Source: Oceanospirillaceae bacterium (GTDB taxonomy: Bacteria; Pseudomonadota; Gammaproteobacteria; Pseudomonadales; Litoribrevibacteraceae). From it: DNA of 64,000 nucleotides. A program made the position numbers and the translations under genes. Of the stretch, positions 35,538-44,824 are shown one piece after another; positions within the stretch are counted from its first letter, which is position 1; every line of letters begins with the position of its first letter. The notes under the pieces were generated by a model, which saw only the letters and a list, made by a program, of their open reading frames with translations, did not search any database and was not told the DNA's origin. The stretch lies in contig JADFAD010000006.1 in assembly GCA_015665455.1 (NCBI GenBank), positions 124,001 to 188,000 of the forward strand, written 5' to 3'.

Positions 35538-36523
35538 CCTTGCTCTAACAAATACCTTAAATCAATAATTGCTGCATGTGCTCTAGCTACATAAGACGCC
35601 ATAACAAGAGAATGGTTCGCTAACATTCCAAAACCTTCTCCATTTAAAATCAATGGACTCCAAACAGGATCTTGAGTTGCTTCTAATTCACGAATAATTT
35701 GTTCTAAACTGACTCGAGCATTTTTCTTCTCCAGAACAGGTCTGAAGTCGCTTTCAACCGCAGTTAATATCTGAATCAATGCCCAACTGGTTCCCCTTGC
35801 CTGATAGAACACATCATCAATTTCTAACCAAGGCGTTTGAACCGTTTGAAACTTAGACGTAGGTCTAGACTGTTGGGCATTTGCATCACCAGCCAATGAA
35901 GTGTTCAGTCTAGGTTTGCCAACAGCTGCGCTCAGTCTTTGCGATAAGCTACCAAGTCGAGTTTCAACATCCGATAACCAGCGAGCCAAATTATCTGCAC
36001 GCGCATAAAATTGAGCCTCAGATTGATTCGCGTTTGCTAAACGACCTAAGTAAGACTTTAAATATTCATTTGCATCAGAATATTGTGATTCAGACGAAGG
36101 AAAGAATCGACTCTTATGATCAAAGTTTAATAAAGGCTCAGCTTTCGCCAAGTCTTTATCTTCCGTTGACTGAGATTGAGAACGACTAAAGTCTCGCCTA
36201 AATGCACGAGCCAAATCCCTGACCTGAACCAACACACCAAATTCCCAATTTGGCATATTATCCATCATCAACCCGGGAGGCATAACATCATTAGAAATAT
36301 AACCACCGGACTTATTTAGTAACGTATCAACAATCTCGACCAATGTATAAGTAGTAATCGAACCTGTCACTAGGTCTTGCGAGTTCTGTTCAGCGTAGTC
36401 GGATGTATTTTTCACAACATCAAACGAATCTGGTTCTGAACTCCAATACCAACCCAGAAGCACAAATAAGAAAGCCAACACACCTGCACCAGATGCAGTT
36501 ATGTACATCGTTTTTCGTTCCAT
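35534..36523 (-). CDS. DUF2333 family membrane protein
   Basis: 329 residues from the ATG at 36523, preceded by GGAG at six bases; another ATG four codons upstream has none. One N-terminal transmembrane helix (about 8-28) leads into a mostly helical periplasmic part with DUF2333 features (DTLLNKSGGYISNDVMPPG, NWEFGVLVQVRDLARAFRRDFSRSQSQS). Function is unknown. It is 55 bases downstream of lapD on the same strand, so it may belong to the lapG-lapD transcript. Confidence 0.75.
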   Translation of the reverse strand: MERKTMYITASGAGVLAFLFVLLGWYWSSEPDSFDVVKNTSDYAEQNSQDLVTGSITTYTLVEIVDTLLNKSGGYISNDVMPPGLMMDNMPNWEFGVLVQVRDLARAFRRDFSRSQSQSTEDKDLAKAEPLLNFDHKSRFFPSSESQYSDANEYLKSYLGRLANANQSEAQFYARADNLARWLSDVETRLGSLSQRLSAAVGKPRLNTSLAGDANAQQSRPTSKFQTVQTPWLEIDDVFYQARGTSWALIQILTAVESDFRPVLEKKNARVSLEQIIRELEATQDPVWSPLILNGEGFGMLANHSLVMASYVARAHAAIIDLRYLLEQG

Positions 36524-36578
36524 TATTTGCTCCATTTTAAATCATTATCAAAGATTAATTTTTATAAACCAAAGTATT

Positions 36579-38549
36579 CTATTGAGGTTCACCAACAGGT
36601 TTTCCAAATAAATACCCTATCGCACCATCTAGCCCCAACGCCTTAAGCACCTGATACTCATCCTCAGTTTCTACACCCTCTGCATACACTTTAATATCAA
36701 GGTTATGCGCAATCTGAACCAAAGATCGAATATAAAACTGATTATCCTTAGATAAATGAATGTCCCTGATGTAGCTTCGATCCACTTTTAGATGATCCAC
36801 TTTAATTCGATTTAGATAACTGAATGTACCCGAACTAGCACCGAAGTGATCAATCGCTAACTTCATTCCACATTCACTCAACTCTTTAGACAGTTGAATC
36901 ATTACTTCCGCATCATGATGTAAAGCATATTCAGAAACCTCAATCACCACACGCTGAGACAGATCCGGGTTTTCTTTTGCTATTTTTTTCAACCACTCAA
37001 CGAATTTAACAGAAACCAAAGACTTTGGAGATACGTTAATCGTTAAGCGTAAATCTTTCGGTTGACTGGCCATCAATGACATTGCTTTTGTAATGATCAA
37101 ACGATCAAAAGGCTCCGTCCACTGATAACGTTCGACCATAGGCCAGAATAAAGAAGCAGTCACTAAACTGTCCTTGTAATCCGTCCGAGCCAGAACTTCA
37201 TAATCTTGAGCAGAGCTGACACCAAATTGCTTAACTGGCTGATATAGGAGTTTAACCGCCCGACGCTCCATAACCTGTTCAAGGTAACCACGCCAAGCTT
37301 GATCACCCATGACACCATCAGCTTCTTTTGCCTCACTCATAGACAACATCAGTACGCAGTTTCTTCCTCGGCCTTGGGCACGCCTTAATGCTTGATCAGC
37401 CAGACTTATCAATGCGCCTGTCGTCGGTACGGCTTGATCATTATTATCAGAAAAGTAACCAAGGCCTAAATGCAATCGATCCAGCATTTCTTGCTGATTT
37501 GATATGGACTCCAACATGGATAGTTTCTTAAACAGCGCTTGGAGCACCTGAAATGCATGTTCACGCGTAATTTCAGGGATAAATATGCCAAACTCAGCGC
37601 CTTTCAATCTCGCAACAACCACTTTAGGGTGCTCTTTTCTAAGCTCTTTTATCTGGTTCGATATCTGAACAAGCAGGTGATCCGCCTTGCTAGTACCTTT
37701 TTCTTGGTTATATTTATCAAATGCTCGAATACCCACCAGCATCAAAGCGCCACTTTTACAGCCCTGACGAGGGTCCAAATACGACTTAAAATGAGCTACA
37801 AAATCACGTCGATTCGATAAACCAGTCAGCGAATCTCGGTAAGACATTTCACGTAACTGCTCCGTCATTTCAGCTTGATCAGAAAACAGCTGCCCTAATT
37901 TCTCAGCCATCCCATTCATGACCATCACTACACGACGTAACTCTCTTGCTTTTGGTAGAGGAATCGTTCGAAATTCACGATTTGATATGGAATTGGCTTG
38001 ATGTTCCATATCTGACAACGGCTTCAATAACGTTCTCATAAACAGCAAAATCATAACTAGAGTTACCATCATCAACAAAGTAACCCACACGATCATCGTA
38101 CTGGTAATATTCCAGAGCTTTAAATAACTTTTCTCCGAGTTCGGCTCAACAAATATCCTGCCATACTGCTGCCAACCATCAGACACATCGGCTTCAGACG
38201 TTATGCTAGTAAAGGAAATTAAGCTCTTAAACCATAACGGAACGGCGTTTTTAGTGGATTCAGCATTCTTTTCAATTAACAGACGTCCATCCACAGAGAA
38301 AACTCGAATACTCAAGTACTCTCCACCATCAAACATTGCGTTTAAAAGCGTTTCTAGACTGCCCTGATCTTTTTCTCTTAATGCGGTGTTCATTGATATC
38401 GCCAAAGAACGAGCCGCATCCTCTGCGTTCGTATTCAACTGCCGATTCAAATGTTCTTTTACTGACCAGACTCCTGAGACTAAATTTCCAGCTAAAGCAA
38501 GAAACAAAACCATCATGGTCATTACTACAAGTCGTTGAAACAGGGTCAC
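36579..38549 (-). CDS. lapD: LapD-like cyclic-di-GMP receptor, GGDEF and EAL both degenerate
   Basis: 656 residues. Two transmembrane helices (about 5-27 and 150-172) flank a periplasmic LapD/MoxY-type domain, followed by HAMP, GGDEF-like and EAL-like domains. The motifs are altered: KGAEF at 316-320 instead of GGDEF, EVL at 451-453 instead of EAL, and HFGASSG where DDFGTG is expected. That is the LapD signature of a receptor rather than an enzyme. On binding c-di-GMP in its EAL domain LapD sequesters the LapG protease in the periplasm, keeping the adhesin on the surface. lapG lies 56 bases upstream on the same strand, which makes the assignment strong. Confidence 0.93.
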   Translation of the reverse strand: MTLFQRLVVMTMMVLFLALAGNLVSGVWSVKEHLNRQLNTNAEDAARSLAISMNTALREKDQGSLETLLNAMFDGGEYLSIRVFSVDGRLLIEKNAESTKNAVPLWFKSLISFTSITSEADVSDGWQQYGRIFVEPNSEKSYLKLWNITSTMIVWVTLLMMVTLVMILLFMRTLLKPLSDMEHQANSISNREFRTIPLPKARELRRVVMVMNGMAEKLGQLFSDQAEMTEQLREMSYRDSLTGLSNRRDFVAHFKSYLDPRQGCKSGALMLVGIRAFDKYNQEKGTSKADHLLVQISNQIKELRKEHPKVVVARLKGAEFGIFIPEITREHAFQVLQALFKKLSMLESISNQQEMLDRLHLGLGYFSDNNDQAVPTTGALISLADQALRRAQGRGRNCVLMLSMSEAKEADGVMGDQAWRGYLEQVMERRAVKLLYQPVKQFGVSSAQDYEVLARTDYKDSLVTASLFWPMVERYQWTEPFDRLIITKAMSLMASQPKDLRLTINVSPKSLVSVKFVEWLKKIAKENPDLSQRVVIEVSEYALHHDAEVMIQLSKELSECGMKLAIDHFGASSGTFSYLNRIKVDHLKVDRSYIRDIHLSKDNQFYIRSLVQIAHNLDIKVYAEGVETEDEYQVLKALGLDGAIGYLFGKPVGEPQ

Positions 38550-38605
38550 GACTAACTCTCCTTTTAAGCCCTTTATCCCTAAAGGGTTATACTCTCAATC
38601 TCAGA

Positions 38606-39268
38606 TTATTGTTGCAAGTCAGTACTCGACTTTGGCGTTTCCAACAATCCCATAGGGTCATACTCGGCCATTTTTTCAAGAAACTTTGCCCACATACTCA
38701 CTCTTGAAGCGCCACCGAGTCTAACCGTTCGACCGGACATTTTATTTAACCAAAATCCGCTGCCATTGAAGCTATATACAGGCACTAAATCTTTTCGCTC
38801 AGGGGCTGGTTTAATTTGAGGAATCAAATTATCCAATACCAAAGGTACTGCAGATGGTTCACTGTAATAAGCAAGCACCATATGCGCTTGTTTTAGCTTG
38901 ATTGCTTTTACGTAAGTTATTCGGAGTTTCTCTGGATCAACACCCACTTTAATCAAACTAAAGTACTTAGCCAGTGAAAAATCCTCACAATCACCTGCGC
39001 GTCGCTCCAATGATTCATAGGGTGTGGCCCAATAATCTTCTACGCCCCAATGTCGTTGATCACTGATAAAACGAACTGAATTATTAAAATACTCATTCAC
39101 TCGGCTTAACTTTTCTGCTTCAGGCAATGTCTTTACTTCATTCAACATTGCTTCGAAGTCAGCTTTAACATCATCCGATATATTTGTACTTGCTGCCATT
39201 AAGAGCACTGGCAACAATAGAGCAAGCCATTTAAGGCTGCCAAGCATAATGCGCCAACATTCAGTCAT
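38606..39268 (-). CDS. lapG: LapG-like periplasmic transglutaminase-type cysteine protease
   Basis: 220 residues with an N-terminal signal sequence. The catalytic triad of the LapG (DUF920, transglutaminase-like) family is visible: Cys94 in AGDCEDFSLAKY, His129 in QAHMVLAYY and Asp146 in LVLDN. LapG cuts the N-terminal di-alanine site of LapA-type adhesins to release them when c-di-GMP is low. Calcium-site acidics are plausible near the Cys. No large adhesin gene is in the window, so the substrate must be encoded elsewhere. The gene starts the lapG-lapD(-DUF2333) transcript. Confidence 0.93.
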   Translation of the reverse strand: MTECWRIMLGSLKWLALLLPVLLMAASTNISDDVKADFEAMLNEVKTLPEAEKLSRVNEYFNNSVRFISDQRHWGVEDYWATPYESLERRAGDCEDFSLAKYFSLIKVGVDPEKLRITYVKAIKLKQAHMVLAYYSEPSAVPLVLDNLIPQIKPAPERKDLVPVYSFNGSGFWLNKMSGRTVRLGGASRVSMWAKFLEKMAEYDPMGLLETPKSSTDLQQ

Positions 39269-39545
39269 CTAATCAGCCTTTTCCCTAAACTAGGCAATTT
39301 AAGCGTCACCCGCATATTCTTGTGTAACATCCTGTATACAGCGTTTTCAATCTGAAACCTTAGTTTCATTGCCTTAATCAAGAGTAAGCCTATACAGTTA
39401 TCAAGAAAGCTGTCTATAGTACATCTGATAAAATGTTGAGGCGAGACAACAAAGACAGTTTGTGTAAACTATAATGACCTTGAATTAAAACAAAAAATCT
39501 CGTCAAACAAAGTTAGTTTCACTTTAGGATTATTGGTTAATTTAC

Positions 39546-41162
39546 ATGACAGATTCGAATACGCCTACAAAAAACGCTCAAGTCAGTAAAGCTACAACCC
39601 AATCAAGACGATTAATCAGTACTTGGCAAAGCTTCAACAAAATAGGCTGGAACTCAGATAACTTAAAACAATTGTCATTAATTAATCAAAGACTGATTGG
39701 TTATGCCGAACGCTACCAAGATGAGGACCATTTAACCGTTGCCCAAGCCATTGATACGGTTTTATCCCAGCTTATAACATCTAATCAAACCAGCGAACTG
39801 GAGACTCTGACCCAAAGAGTTCGTGATTTAGCTAAAATTACTCTGCGTAAGTCAGACCAAGGAAACACATCTTCGACACCTCAACTTAAATTGCGTAAAC
39901 CCATTTATCTCGCAATTCTAGATGCCGCCTACGCAGATAAGCTTTCTCGTCAGCTCAGCTATTTTGGCCTCCAGTGTAAAATACTTTCTACTGTAAATGA
40001 TCTCGAACAACATTTACGAATCAGCCATCCAGCTATCTTAGTAATGGATGTAGACTTTGCTGGTACCAACGACTCAGGCATTGATTTCGTTGAAAACCTT
40101 AAATCACAATCGCAACTGACCTTTCCGGTAAGCTTTATTTCTAAACACGGTTGCAACCTCGAAACGCGTTTAAAAGCGATTAGAACAGGAAGTAAATCCT
40201 TTTATATTGACTCCGTTGATCCCGGACAGCTCATTGAAAACATCGATGTAGAAATGGGGGATAATCTAGACAACGACTACAGAGTACTCGTGCTCGATGA
40301 TTCCCGATCACAGGCTCACTTTATTGATACAACGCTTAGAAAAGCGAAAATGACCGCAAAGGTGATCACTGATCCTCTTCTAATTCTTGATACGCTCGAT
40401 GAATTCCAACCGGATCTTGTCGTCCTTGATATGTACATGCCAGGCTGTACAGGCTCTGAACTTGCCAATATCATCCGACAACATGAGAAATGGGTAAGCA
40501 TGCCCATCATATTCCTTTCAGCTGAGGATGATATCAATAAGCAGCTTCAAGCAATGAGTCTAGGCGGCGGAGACGACTTCCTAACAAAACCGATTAATCC
40601 CGATTATTTAATTCGCACCATTAAAAATCGAGGCAAACGCGCTAAATCACTCTTGGCGCTCATGATTCGAGACAGCTTAACCGGCCTCTATAATCACACC
40701 CACACACTACACAGACTCGATAGCGCAGTGCAAAATGCTCAGCGCGAAAATAACCAACTGTGTTTCGCCATGGTCGATATTGATCATTTCAAAAAAGTAA
40801 ATGACACCTATGGTCACCCGATCGGCGACAAGGTCATTAAAAGCCTTTCTTTGTTTTTAAAACAACGCTTAAGAAAAAGCGACATCATTGGTCGTTATGG
40901 CGGTGAGGAGTTCGCAGTCGTACTACCAAATACGTCGGCTACGGATGCGGTCATGATTTTTAACGAAATTCTGGCTAAATTTCGTAAGATAGCCCAATCA
41001 GCAGGTGAAAAAGATTTCTATGTTTCATTCAGTTGTGGAATAGCTGCGCTAACACCAGGAATGACAGATTCCCCTATATTATCAGAACTTGCAGATAAGG
41101 CACTTTACGAAGCAAAACACGCAGGTAGAAATTGCGTTAGGCTCTATTCTGGTACAAATTAG
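39546..41162 (+). CDS. GcbA/PleD-like diguanylate cyclase with two receiver domains
   Basis: 538 residues. An N-terminal helical region (about 1-110) precedes two receiver domains and a GGDEF domain. The first receiver (about 115-230) lacks the usual lysine near its end and may be a pseudo-receiver. The second (about 240-360) is complete, with phosphoacceptor in VVLDMYMPG and FLTKPI. GGEEF is at 452-456, with RKSD five residues before it as the product-inhibition site. The domain order, length and position next to aroQ match Pseudomonas GcbA/AdcA as I recall them. A TATAAT at 39470-39475 is a plausible -10. It is divergent from lapG. Confidence 0.92.
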   Translation: MTDSNTPTKNAQVSKATTQSRRLISTWQSFNKIGWNSDNLKQLSLINQRLIGYAERYQDEDHLTVAQAIDTVLSQLITSNQTSELETLTQRVRDLAKITLRKSDQGNTSSTPQLKLRKPIYLAILDAAYADKLSRQLSYFGLQCKILSTVNDLEQHLRISHPAILVMDVDFAGTNDSGIDFVENLKSQSQLTFPVSFISKHGCNLETRLKAIRTGSKSFYIDSVDPGQLIENIDVEMGDNLDNDYRVLVLDDSRSQAHFIDTTLRKAKMTAKVITDPLLILDTLDEFQPDLVVLDMYMPGCTGSELANIIRQHEKWVSMPIIFLSAEDDINKQLQAMSLGGGDDFLTKPINPDYLIRTIKNRGKRAKSLLALMIRDSLTGLYNHTHTLHRLDSAVQNAQRENNQLCFAMVDIDHFKKVNDTYGHPIGDKVIKSLSLFLKQRLRKSDIIGRYGGEEFAVVLPNTSATDAVMIFNEILAKFRKIAQSAGEKDFYVSFSCGIAALTPGMTDSPILSELADKALYEAKHAGRNCVRLYSGTN

Positions 41163-41184
41163 ATAAATTCCCTGCCCGATAATT

Positions 41185-41221
41185 AAAGCTCTTTCTTATC
41201 AAAATTGGATAAAAGAGCTTT
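41185..41221 (+). terminator. Terminator-like hairpin after the GcbA-like gene
   Basis: Stem aaagctcttt/aaagagcttt with an inner tatc/gata extension. Few Ts follow at once, but a cctttttg run lies downstream. Confidence 0.5.
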
Positions 41222-41420
41222 ATCTCGCCTTTTTGAATGTATTTTCTAATTTTTTAACCTATCGTAAAGTTCATAGAGAATAAACTTTGTTGCGATCTTG
41301 TAGACATTTTCTGAAAAAATACAGTTTTATATGACTTTATGATCAGATCGTCTAGACACTTGCATCAATTTTGTGCACACTCTGCGACCACAGCTTATTA
41401 TCGATCATTCAGGTGAATTT

Positions 41421-41873
41421 ATGACGGACATTTTAGTAATACATGGTCCAAACCTAAACATGTTAGGTGTCAGGGAACCCGGCATATACGGTTCAAAATC
41501 ACTTAATGACATAAATAATGAATTGTCAGAAAAAGCTGAAGTTCGTGGCGTGTCAATTACCTCCTTCCAAAGCAATACAGAAGGAGAATTAGTGACCAGA
41601 ATACAGGAGGCTTTTCAGGAATCTGTCAAATTCATCATTATAAACCCTGCTGCATACACACATACGAGCGTGGCCATGCGTGATGCATTGCTATCAGTTC
41701 AGATACCATTTATCGAAGTTCATCTTTCCAACGTACATCAAAGAGAAAGCTTTCGTCATCACTCTTTCTTTTCTGATAAGGCATTAGCCGTTATATGTGG
41801 GATGGGTTCCGATGGCTATCTATATGCTCTCGACGCAGCCTGTAAAAGAATTACTCAATCTCAAGCCAAATAG
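41421..41873 (+). CDS. aroQ: 3-dehydroquinate dehydratase, type II
   Basis: 150 residues from the ATG at 41421, which has AGGTG five bases upstream and gives the standard AroQ start ([13 protein letters not shown]); an in-frame GTG 16 codons upstream is unlikely. It dehydrates 3-dehydroquinate in the shikimate pathway. [17 protein letters not shown] and [13 protein letters not shown] are typical, with the active tyrosine in the flexible loop (PGIYGSKS). It begins the conserved aroQ-accB-accC block. Confidence 0.97.
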   Translation: MTDILVIHGPNLNMLGVREPGIYGSKSLNDINNELSEKAEVRGVSITSFQSNTEGELVTRIQEAFQESVKFIIINPAAYTHTSVAMRDALLSVQIPFIEVHLSNVHQRESFRHHSFFSDKALAVICGMGSDGYLYALDAACKRITQSQAK

Positions 41874-41893
41874 ATTGTCTTGGAGTCATACCT

Positions 41894-42349
41894 ATGGATA
41901 TAAGAAAAGTAAAAAAACTGATTGAACTCATCGAAGAATCCGGCATTGAAGAGCTTGAGATTAAAGAAGGTGAAGAATCTATTCGTATTTGCCGTCGTTT
42001 AAATACGCCTGCAACCGTAGTAACCGCTCAACCGCCGATAGTCGCTGCGTCTACAATTACTGCAGAAGAACCCGTTAGAGAAACAAAAGAAAAATCTGAC
42101 AGCACCCAACCCGTAGGCCATGTAGTGACATCGCCAATGGTAGGGACGTTCTACCGAGCGCCATCCCCTTCTTCTCCAGCTTTTGCTGAAGTTGGGCAAC
42201 ACGTTAAAGCCGGTGATGTGATCTGCATTATCGAAGCGATGAAAATGATGAACCAAATTGAAGCAGATCGTTCTGGCGTGGTTGAAGCAATATTAATTGA
42301 AAATGCTCAACCGGTTGAGTTCGGTCAGTCTCTGATCACCATCGTCTAA
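41894..42349 (+). CDS. accB: Biotin carboxyl carrier protein of acetyl-CoA carboxylase
   Basis: 151 residues. The N-terminal 50 residues are helical and bind AccC, a proline/alanine-rich linker follows, and the C-terminal biotinyl domain has [10 protein letters not shown] with the biotinylated lysine at 117. It carries carboxybiotin in the first committed step of fatty acid synthesis. It is 20 bases after aroQ and 59 bases before accC, with a small hairpin in the second gap. Confidence 0.97.
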   Translation: MDIRKVKKLIELIEESGIEELEIKEGEESIRICRRLNTPATVVTAQPPIVAASTITAEEPVRETKEKSDSTQPVGHVVTSPMVGTFYRAPSPSSPAFAEVGQHVKAGDVICIIEAMKMMNQIEADRSGVVEAILIENAQPVEFGQSLITIV

Positions 42350-42354
42350 AACAT

Positions 42355-42374
42355 AGAGCCATAAGGCTCTTTTA
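42355..42374 (+). terminator. Attenuator-like hairpin between accB and accC
   Basis: agagcc/ggctct with loop ataa followed by TTTTA. A six-base stem with four Us is a weak intrinsic terminator, which may lower accC relative to accB. Inferred. Confidence 0.5.
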
Positions 42375-42408
42375 CTTACTTTCGTCGTGTTCTATTTGAG
42401 TGGATTCC

Positions 42409-43752
42409 ATGCTGGATAAAGTTGTTATTGCCAACCGAGGCGAAATTGCACTGCGCATTCTACGTGCTTGCAAAGAATTGAATATTAAAACCGTAGCTGT
42501 TCACTCCCAAACCGACAGAGACTTGCTGCATGTCCGCTTAGCCGATGAATCGGTATGTATTGGTTCCAATCAACCTATAGACAGCTACCTTAATATTCCA
42601 GCAATCATCAGCGCCGCAGAAGTCACTGACGCGATGGGAATTCACCCTGGTTACGGATTCTTAGCTGAAAACGCTGACTTTGCTGAACAGGTCGAAAAAA
42701 GTGGTTTCACATTTATAGGGCCATCCCCTGAAGTGATTCGCTTAATGGGCGATAAAGTCTCAGCAATTAGAGCCATGAAACGCGCAGGCATTCCAACGGT
42801 ACCAGGCTCTGACGGCCCTCTACCCAAAAACAAAGATGCCATAATTAAAGTTGCTCAACGCATTGGCTACCCAATTATCATTAAAGCGGCAGCCGGCGGT
42901 GGCGGTCGAGGTATGCGCGTCGTCCACAGTGAAGCCAGCTTATTAAACGCAGTCTCTGTAACGAAAGCAGAAGCGTTAGCTGCTTTTGGCGACGGAACGG
43001 TTTACATGGAAAAGTTCCTTGAAAAACCTCGCCACATTGAAATCCAAGTGCTTTCTGATGGCCAAGGAAATGCAGTTCATTTATACGATCGAGACTGCTC
43101 CATTCAACGAAAGCATCAAAAAGTCATCGAAGAAGCCCCTGCAACCAACTTGAATGAAGACGCTCGCCAAGCAGTTTTTGATGCCTGTGTCAGAGCATGT
43201 AAAGAAATCAATTACCGAGGCGTGGGCACCTTTGAGTTCCTCTATGAAGACGATCAATACTTTTTCATTGAGATGAACACTCGCATTCAGGTCGAGCACC
43301 CTGTTACAGAAATGATTACAGGCATCGATTTGATTAGACAGCAATTACTGATCGCTGGCGGCGAAGCGTTAACCATTAAACAAAGTGATATAAAAAGCTC
43401 GGGGCATGCCATTGAAAGCCGAGTGAACGCCGAAGATCCAAACACATTCGTTCCATCCCCAGGCACAGTTAAGTTCTACCATGCACCAGGCGGCCCAGGA
43501 ATCAGAGTCGATTCACATCTTTACGCTGGTTATACCGTTCCTCCTTTTTATGACTCACTCATTGCCAAAGTCATTAGTCATGGGGAAACTCGGAAACATG
43601 CCATAGGCAGAATGCAAAGCGCCATGGAAGAAATGCTCATCGACGGTATTCGAAGCAACATTCCTTTGCATCGCAGACTAATGAGTGACAAAGGCTTTTG
43701 CCAAGGCGATTACAGTATTCATTACCTTGAAAGCATCCTAAAACGAAATTAA
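42409..43752 (+). CDS. accC: Biotin carboxylase subunit of acetyl-CoA carboxylase
   Basis: 447 residues from the ATG at 42409 ([21 protein letters not shown] matches the family start), preceded by GAGTGG; an upstream GTG gives three extra residues. ATP-grasp enzyme that carboxylates biotin on AccB. Seen are the glycine-rich loop [36 protein letters not shown] and [14 protein letters not shown]. It is co-transcribed with accB. The accA and accD subunits are elsewhere. Confidence 0.97.
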   Translation: MLDKVVIANRGEIALRILRACKELNIKTVAVHSQTDRDLLHVRLADESVCIGSNQPIDSYLNIPAIISAAEVTDAMGIHPGYGFLAENADFAEQVEKSGFTFIGPSPEVIRLMGDKVSAIRAMKRAGIPTVPGSDGPLPKNKDAIIKVAQRIGYPIIIKAAAGGGGRGMRVVHSEASLLNAVSVTKAEALAAFGDGTVYMEKFLEKPRHIEIQVLSDGQGNAVHLYDRDCSIQRKHQKVIEEAPATNLNEDARQAVFDACVRACKEINYRGVGTFEFLYEDDQYFFIEMNTRIQVEHPVTEMITGIDLIRQQLLIAGGEALTIKQSDIKSSGHAIESRVNAEDPNTFVPSPGTVKFYHAPGGPGIRVDSHLYAGYTVPPFYDSLIAKVISHGETRKHAIGRMQSAMEEMLIDGIRSNIPLHRRLMSDKGFCQGDYSIHYLESILKRN

Positions 43753-43808
43753 ACGCTATCAACTTAACTTTCATCAATACGCTTTAAATTACACGGATAA
43801 ATAGAAAC

Positions 43809-44693
43809 ATGAGCTGGCTACAAATTAAGATCACCACCAAAGCAGAATCTGCTGAAATGCTAGAAGATTTTCTTCTAGACATCGGAGCCAGCTCAATCAC
43901 ATTAGAAGATCCTGAAGACCAACCCATTTACGAGCCCCTTCCTGGAGAAACACCGCTTTGGAGCAAAACTCGAGTTGTCGGGTTATTCACAGAAGACTTT
44001 GATATTAAAACCATTGCAGAAAACGTTAAAGAATACGCAAACAACGTAGAAATAGCCCATCACATCACAACCGAAGTCATCAAAGATCAAGACTGGGAAC
44101 GCGCATGGATGGACGACTTTAAACCCATAAAATGCGGTAATCGTCTTTGGATTTGCCCAAGCTGGCACGAGCCACCAGAGCCAAATGACGTAAACATGAT
44201 TCTTGATCCAGGCTTAGCGTTCGGTACTGGCACGCACCCAACGACGTATCTGTGCTTACAGTACTTGGACAGCCTCCCCCTAACCAACACTAAAGTACTG
44301 GATTATGGCTGTGGATCCGGCATTCTAGCCATTGCGGCTTTGTTACTTGGCGCAGAGAAAGCAACGGGTGTCGATATAGACCCTCAAGCATTAACAGCCA
44401 CGACAGATAACTTAGAACGAAACAGCCTCCCTAAAGAAAAAATAGAGCTGTATTTACCCGACGAATTTAATGGCTGCCAAGCAGATGTCACTATCGCCAA
44501 TATTCTAGCGGGACCTCTGGTTGAATTAGCACCAATCATTACAAACAACACGAAGAGCGGAGGCTATTTAGGGCTTTCTGGCATTTTAGCTGATCAAGCT
44601 CAGGACGTGTTTGATACCTACAGCCAATTTTTTGATTTGAATCCAATTCAACAAAAAGAGGACTGGGTCCTAATTACTGGTAAAAAGAAATAG
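43809..44693 (+). CDS. prmA: Ribosomal protein L11 methyltransferase
   Basis: 294 residues. It trimethylates several amino groups of ribosomal protein L11 using SAM. The N-terminal 60 residues recognise substrate (WLQIKITTKAESAEMLEDFLL); the Rossmann methyltransferase part has DPGLAFGTGTHPTT, VLDYGCGSGILAIAA and NILAGPL. Its place after accC is conserved. A hairpin terminator lies just downstream. Confidence 0.96.
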   Translation: MSWLQIKITTKAESAEMLEDFLLDIGASSITLEDPEDQPIYEPLPGETPLWSKTRVVGLFTEDFDIKTIAENVKEYANNVEIAHHITTEVIKDQDWERAWMDDFKPIKCGNRLWICPSWHEPPEPNDVNMILDPGLAFGTGTHPTTYLCLQYLDSLPLTNTKVLDYGCGSGILAIAALLLGAEKATGVDIDPQALTATTDNLERNSLPKEKIELYLPDEFNGCQADVTIANILAGPLVELAPIITNNTKSGGYLGLSGILADQAQDVFDTYSQFFDLNPIQQKEDWVLITGKKK

Positions 44694-44703
44694 GCAAACC
44701 TTC

Positions 44704-44734
44704 ACGAGATCATATCTGTCAGCTATGATCTCGT
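44704..44734 (+). terminator. Terminator-like hairpin after prmA
   Basis: Perfect ten-base stem acgagatcat/atgatctcgt, loop of eleven bases, followed by a short T run (ttt). It probably ends the acc-prmA transcript. Confidence 0.6.
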
Positions 44735-44824
44735 TTAGCGCAGATGTTCAGTCGAGATTGCTGATACGTTCCTGCATAACGGAATAATGGACGATACCGA
44801 CACAAAGTCATTAGGATTCACTTC

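Noticed and set aside
39331-39345. CTGTATACAG palindrome upstream of the GcbA-like gene, considered as a LexA box
   Set aside because: Too short; the gammaproteobacterial LexA box spans 16 bases with CTGT-N8-ACAG.
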